DNA of 11,846 nucleotides. It comes from Gymnopilus junonius (taxonomy: Eukaryota > Basidiomycota > Agaricomycetes > Agaricales > Galerinaceae). The stretch's first letter is position 1; the number at the start of each line of letters is the position of its first letter. Positions 7,266-11,846 of this stretch are shown one piece after another. The stretch is taken from positions 1-11,846 of the forward strand of contig JADNYJ010000835.1 of NCBI GenBank assembly GCA_015501075.1, written 5' to 3'. Below the pieces are notes generated by a model. That model made no database searches. It was not told the DNA's origin and saw only the letters and a program-made list of their open reading frames with translations. The translations under genes were made by a program, and so were the position numbers.

Positions 7266-10200
7266 ATGTTCTCCTCGTTCCTCTCTCGACTGCGTCTTCC
7301 GTCATCTAGCACCCATCCACAAGATGATGGGGACGATACTTCTTCGCTGGGGAGGAGTCTCAACTTGCCATGGCCGGTGACCGAATCCTCTGCTCGGAGA
7401 CCGACTACGCCCAAGAGAGATTGGGCGTCCAACTCCATCCAGTTATCCCAGACCAGCGCCAGTAGTGGAGTTAGCATCAGCTATCCGATACCCCGAACTA
7501 CCCCGAACTCTTTTACTGGATTCGACGACTTTCCTATGCCCCCTTCCGGGTTACCTAGGAACCTGCCTCAGCGTACACCGCTCGCAGCTCAAGCTCAGGC
7601 CCCTTATGCACCTCCTGAAGTTGTTCGTCTATCAGACAGTGCAGCTGAAGAAGGCTATGACGAGGAACATGAATATGGAGGAAGTAATGTGCGTGTCTTT
7701 TTCTGGCAGGATATAAAGCGGCTTAAACTTATATTCTTTTACCTTTGGATAGAATTCTCCGCCGAAATACCAATACGAATATACCACACATCCAAGCGCT
7801 TCTTCCTATGCTCTGCCTTACCCTTACCCATCTGCTATTGTCGGACCGAAAGCCCAGCAATCTACTCCTGTCAAGGCACCCAGTAACGGCGACGACGACA
7901 ACAATGGTGCCGAGCTGTATAGCTCGCCATTCGAATCAGATCCTTTGGATGTCGTACCAGCTGCACCGCGGTCGACAACTTCGTCATCATCAACTTCCAA
8001 GGCTGCGGGGAACGGGGCGATGACTAAGAGCAAATGGAATCTCAACCTCAAATTACAGCTCCACACCCCAGCTTCAAAGAGTATAACTTTTCTTCCTGCA
8101 GCAGTCGCAGCACCGCGGTCAGATCACGCCGCCGCCGCCGATGATCCGTTTCCGAGACCATCCAACGTACCAGCCAAACATCTACCAGTCCTGGACGCAC
8201 CCCCAGTCAACGTCGACACGGACGTATATAACCATGCTTACAATTACCCTTTGGCTAAGCAACTTTCACCTATAGCAGAGCTGTCGCCTGGCCCGGATTC
8301 CAGGTCTGCGTCATTGAAGTTCAGCAGGAGCGGTGACGGAAATATGGGCAAACCAAGCCCAGGTGCGGAGAGTTCAGCTGGGTCAGGCTTTGGCAGTCTG
8401 AGTGCCAATTGGAAGGAGAAGGAAAAAGAGGCTATGGGTGACGTTGTTGACAGGGAGTCTTTGAAGACGCGAACGGGTTCGATGGGGTCAGTGGGGACAG
8501 TGAATGGGAATACTAGGAGCAGGGCAGGATCCGTGACAATGGGTGCAGTACCTCCTGGAGGCCCACAGAACGCCAGTCTGGGCGGCAGCTTGGGTTCAGA
8601 ATTGACTCGTGAGTTGGCAACCTTTCCCAAGTTTATTTTTCTCTTTTTCATTGAATATCTATACAGGACCTTCACCTATCTACTCATCACCATTCATTAC
8701 ACGTCATCTGAACCGGACTGTTTCACAGACATCCTCCAAATCCGATTCCCAACCTCAAGGTCAGGTACCTCAGCCGCAAGCCCAAGCTCCGTCGCTATCT
8801 ATTGCACCTGGATCCAGACCGAACACTGGAAATTCCAGTGCACCGGCGAGTGGGCGAGAGGTCCCTCAAACACCAATTTCGCCAGGAACAGCCACTACCA
8901 CGCCCACTGGCACGATGTATACGCCAACGTCGACCTTGCAGACACCTGTAGCGCAGACACCTATTACTCCAGGAACTGGAGGCGGAGGTCTCGTCATTCA
9001 ACCTCTTCCGGTCGCAGTAACCACGAATTCATTGCCTCCTCAAGTAGGCCAATCTACGTTGCCGAAAATTCCATCTCTGCCAGTCATGTCTCCTATAGAT
9101 CTGCGTTTCTCCAGCATTGGCTCTGTCGCACCAAGGAGCAGCAGAGAAATTCACATGAGTCGACATTCTAAAGTGGCTAGCACTAGCCGTCAGGGGCTGG
9201 GGAAAGTGGAAAGGCTGCCTGTTATTGAAGGCAGTGTGGAAGGTTTCTTTGAAGAGGAGGTCGAGACAGAGGAAAGCGATGGCGAGGAGTATGAAGAAGA
9301 CGAATATGAGGACGAGGACTACGATTTGGAATCTTTGCACGCTGAAAGCTTCGTCACAGCAGGCACAAACGAGGATGCATCTAATGACAAGCAGCATGCC
9401 GCCTCTGAAGTCCTCGATCCCGAACTTGGTGTAGAACTCGCAACACTGAGCAAGGAGGGCCATAGCCCGGCCAGATCTGTCACTTCCGGTCTTCCCAGTG
9501 CACCAGGCTCTAATTCAGGGTCAATTCGATCTCTGCACAACGCAGTATTGGGTGACAGAGCAAGTCCGCCAACACCCGGCTCAGCGACTGGTGAATCATT
9601 CATTCACAGACGATGGGATAGAGATGCAGCTCTTAGCCTCGGCCGCATTTCTTCCTCTCCAGCCACGTTCCGCACTAAAGGACGAAGTTCACGCTGGCCT
9701 TTCCGACTTTTCTCATCGTCTTCGTTATCTGCAGCCTCGGCCTCCCATCTCACACCAGCGTTTTGGGCGTTCTGGCTGGGCTTCGTATTCCCTGTTCTGT
9801 GGCTCGTTGGTGGATGGCATTTCACCAATGCAGGGGAGTTACCGCCGAAAGTGACCGTGTGGGAATGGTACTTCTGGAATTCACATTGGAGTATTGAAGG
9901 ATTTAGATTGATGATGGAAAGGCTGTTACTATGCTGCCGAATGCGGAAAATCAGGCGTGCTAATACTCGCAAGGAGGATACAACCGTCGGGGCAGAACAC
10001 GCCCAGAGGCGAAAGGGCAAGAGACGAAGTAATCCACATTCAAATGTTCGGGCTGGGAAGATATATCCTGCCCTTCCTCGCTGGGTGGCTGAGAGGCAAA
10101 CTACAGATGATGGCAGGATGAGGTTAAATGATCCCAAGCGGTCCCTGCGCGGTATATCTTTTGGATATCCGTTTATCTCTCGCCCCCCTGGTTCACAAGA

Positions 10201-10480
10201 TTCTTTCGGCATTCCAACCCCTTCTGCAATCGCGGCCCCTTCCTCTCCTGGGCTGAGACGCTTCCTAGCGATATTGGACAAGCCCAACAGGTTGTTGGAT
10301 CTCATGTATGGCGTGAAGCTGACGGAAGTCAGAGGGCGGCCGGAGAGCGGCAGACGGATGTTCGATCCTTGGATCCAAAGGTGCCGATATGCATTTTGTT
10401 ATGGACTTGCCCTTATTGTGATTGGGCTTTGCACTGCATCAGTCTATTTAATCGTCGTCAACACCAAGAAATTACAATAA
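7266..10480 (+). CDS. Large Ser/Pro-rich protein with two C-terminal membrane segments, function unknown
   Basis: Exons 7266-7688, 7753-8608 and 8667-10480 encode 1030 residues. Residues 1 to about 780 are dominated by Ser, Pro, Thr, Gly and Gln, and look disordered. Visible landmarks are a TPTGT/TPTST/TPVAQTP-type threonine-proline stretch in exon 3, an acidic tract at about 622-652 (EEEVETEESDGEEYEEDEYE and onward), and SP/TP sites that could be phosphorylated. A first membrane segment lies at about 790-812 (FWAFWLGFVFPVLWLVGGW). It is followed by an aromatic VWEWYFW at 824-830, a vicinal Cys pair 849-850 followed by RMRKIRR, PRWVAERQ from 897, and NDPKRSLRGISFGYPF. A compact block, EVRGRPESGRRMFDPWIQRC, then leads into the second segment at about 1003-1024 and a short NTKKLQ tail. 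The strongly structured last 250 residues look like the conserved module. No signal peptide is seen, so both long termini may be cytosolic, or the topology may be an N-in/C-in hairpin. I recall similar uncharacterised basidiomycete membrane proteins but no name. A role at the plasma membrane or ER is inference. Confidence 0.87.
7689..7752 (+). other. Intron 1 of the 7266 gene
   Basis: A 64-nt GTGCGT...GGATAG intron in phase 0. It joins the frame ending GGSN to one starting NSPPKYQYEY. Without it the first frame does not connect to the long frame from 7753 onward. Confidence 0.85.
8609..8666 (+). other. Intron 2 of the 7266 gene
   Basis: A 58-nt GTGAGT...TATACAG intron in phase 1. It joins ELT-C to GA-CCT, giving ELTRPSPIYSSPF, and switches from the frame of exon 2 to that of exon 3. 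Its T-rich interior and length match the other introns. Confidence 0.9.
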
Positions 10481-11340
10481 GCTTACAGTCGGTTACATTG
10501 GACTATTTTCATGTCACATTACTGTACTTTCAATTGTTTTCACTCATGTACATTATGCATAGCCATGTCTATCGCAAAACAAAATGATCTTATGGTTAGA
10601 CTAACACTGGACTGCATGTAGTGGCATAGAGACTTAGGGTGAGGAGAGCTTCCTTTTAATTCTCGTGTATTTGTGGTGTTCGTGGAGAGACCAAAATTTA
10701 TGGAACCGTTGTAAATACGGTAAGTTAATGGGCGGGTATAGAAAGGTCTGTACATATCTACCTGAAGTTCGTGATAGAAACTGCTAAATAATAAACATCC
10801 CATTTCTGAAAGCGTAGGGTCCATTAAAGAGTTCGTTTCTCCCGTTATCCAAGCCTCCACCAAAAAAATCAATCGAAAAGTGAGGTAAGGTATATAGATT
10901 CTTCCCCAGAAACTGGATCATGTTCGTATTCTTCGCGGAGGATACTAAGGTGTTTTGCTGCGACTTGCCTCATGTTGAGAATAAGGCGAGATCCCTATTC
11001 ATAATTTGGAAAGTTAGCGCTGAGAATATGGCCACTGAAGATCTGAATCTGACTGCGATGGAAATTAATGCTAGATACCACCTGCAAGTTTCATTGTCAG
11101 CTGAAGCACTCAATTTGAGGATCATATATCGAGTTAGACGTACGAAAAGACAACTTCTCCAACTCCTTTAGCATCTCCGTCCTTTATATACAATTCGCGA
11201 ACTACCTCGAAAGCTATCAAGACAGCTAATAAGACTGGGACGAGTATTTCAGTCACACCGTTCAAATCCTGATCTTAAATTCTTACCAAGTAATAAGATA
11301 AAGCTAGCGACGCTGATAAGTTTAGGTAGTGTGTAGGTAT
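10481..11340. other. 3' flank of the 7266 gene, no convincing gene
   Basis: The 3' UTR of the preceding gene should lie here; an AATAAA occurs at 10790-10795, about 310 bp past the stop. An 83-codon frame at 10920-11171 and a 110-codon minus-strand frame at 10872-10540 show no known motif and no intron-linked extension, so they are not called as genes. AATAAGA-type and GATAAG words recur at 11225-11320. Confidence 0.4.
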
Positions 11341-11846
11341 GAAAAACGAAATAGATCGCTTTTATTGAACCCAACAAATATCCCTTGACTTGTGTAAGTT
11401 CTGGGGAGTGTAAGTATCAATGTCTTTTAATTAAGTTCGCTTTTATGGGGTTTTACAATGGGTTGTAGGGGTTCTTTGGATAATGGATCGCTTTTAATTG
11501 ACTTCTGGCTTGGAAACTTTCTCTAAACTTGACTGATCTCTTCTTGAGATAAACTAGGCTCTGGCTATGCTTTTGAACTAAAAGACTTCGTACTTTTGTA
11601 GCTGAGTGACGCTCTGTCTACTCCCAACTACTCAACTAGGTCCTGACTTGAATAATAAGCCTTTGCTTAATCTATCTCTTATTTGAGCTCAATTCTAAGT
11701 TTGTCTGAAGCTTATCTCGCTTTTATATCAATCAATTGTCTTTCTATTATCTAGTTTAGAAGCCAGACGCTCGATTGTATTGCTACGACTCGAGGGGTGC
11801 TGTCTGCTTGCTTTTCTACACTAATTCTACTGGTTTTTTATTTTAC
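11341..11846. repeat. AT-rich repeat block with four TCGCTTTTA nonamers
   Basis: TCGCTTTTA occurs at 11356-11364, 11437-11445, 11488-11496 and 11717-11725, always on the plus strand (TAAAAGCGA on the other). TTGACTTG- and AACTAGG-like words also recur. There is no long open frame in either strand. The pattern resembles sub-repeats inside a degraded LTR or other transposon, but no terminal repeats, primer-binding site or reverse-transcriptase motif is visible, and the block may continue beyond the window. Confidence 0.4.

Noticed and set aside
9604..10305. 233-codon minus-strand frame
   Set aside because: It is the antisense shadow of the third exon of the 7266 gene, which has clear membrane segments on the plus strand.
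10920..11171. 83-codon plus-strand frame starting with ATG
   Set aside because: It has no similarity I recognise, no extending introns, and lies in AT-rich flanking sequence. It could be real but cannot be supported.
11200..11290. GTTCAAATC resembling a tRNA T-loop (B box)
   Set aside because: The flanking bases do not pair as a T-stem, and no matching acceptor stem or convincing A box lies upstream.

Overview
The window looks like nuclear DNA of a filamentous basidiomycete fungus, probably an Agaricomycete. The reasons are short GT-AG introns (58-64 nt in four of five coding introns), one intron with a TACTAAC branch site, pyrimidine-rich stretches ahead of start codons, and HET-domain (heterokaryon incompatibility) proteins. 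There are no bacterial operons, CRISPR arrays or convincing tRNA or rRNA genes. The species cannot be named from the sequence alone.

Layout. (1) Positions 1-1642, minus strand: a HET-domain gene with an intact start and a C-terminal part that runs off the left edge. (2) 1643-2126: a short divergent intergenic space with a possible minus-strand TATA box and a hairpin. (3) 2127-3462, plus strand: the C-terminal half of a second HET protein, clearly a paralogue of the first. It lacks the N-terminal zinc-like cysteine pairs and the HET core, so it is a 5'-truncated relic or a drastically shortened gene. (4) 3693-4477, plus strand: a two-exon gene for a 214-residue acidic, Ser-rich and probably nuclear protein of unknown function. 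(5) 4478-7265: about 2.8 kb with no convincing protein gene. It holds GAA/TTC inverted repeats resembling heat-shock elements, a TATA-like site, and several intron-shaped segments that could be a spliced 5' leader of the next gene or a non-coding transcript. (6) 7266-10480, plus strand: a three-exon gene for a 1030-residue protein with a long disordered Ser/Pro/Thr-rich region, an acidic tract and two C-terminal membrane segments. (7) 10481-11846: gene-free, AT-rich towards the end, with a nonamer repeated four times that may belong to a degraded transposon or LTR.

How the genes relate. The two HET genes share an intron at exactly the same place and phase, inside the (R)(A/G)WxFQE signature, so they descend from one ancestor by duplication. 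Nothing suggests the other two genes act with them. I did not find a clearly new multi-gene system. The most interesting items are the paired intact/truncated HET genes, the unexplained 2.8 kb leader-like region, and the right-hand repeat block.
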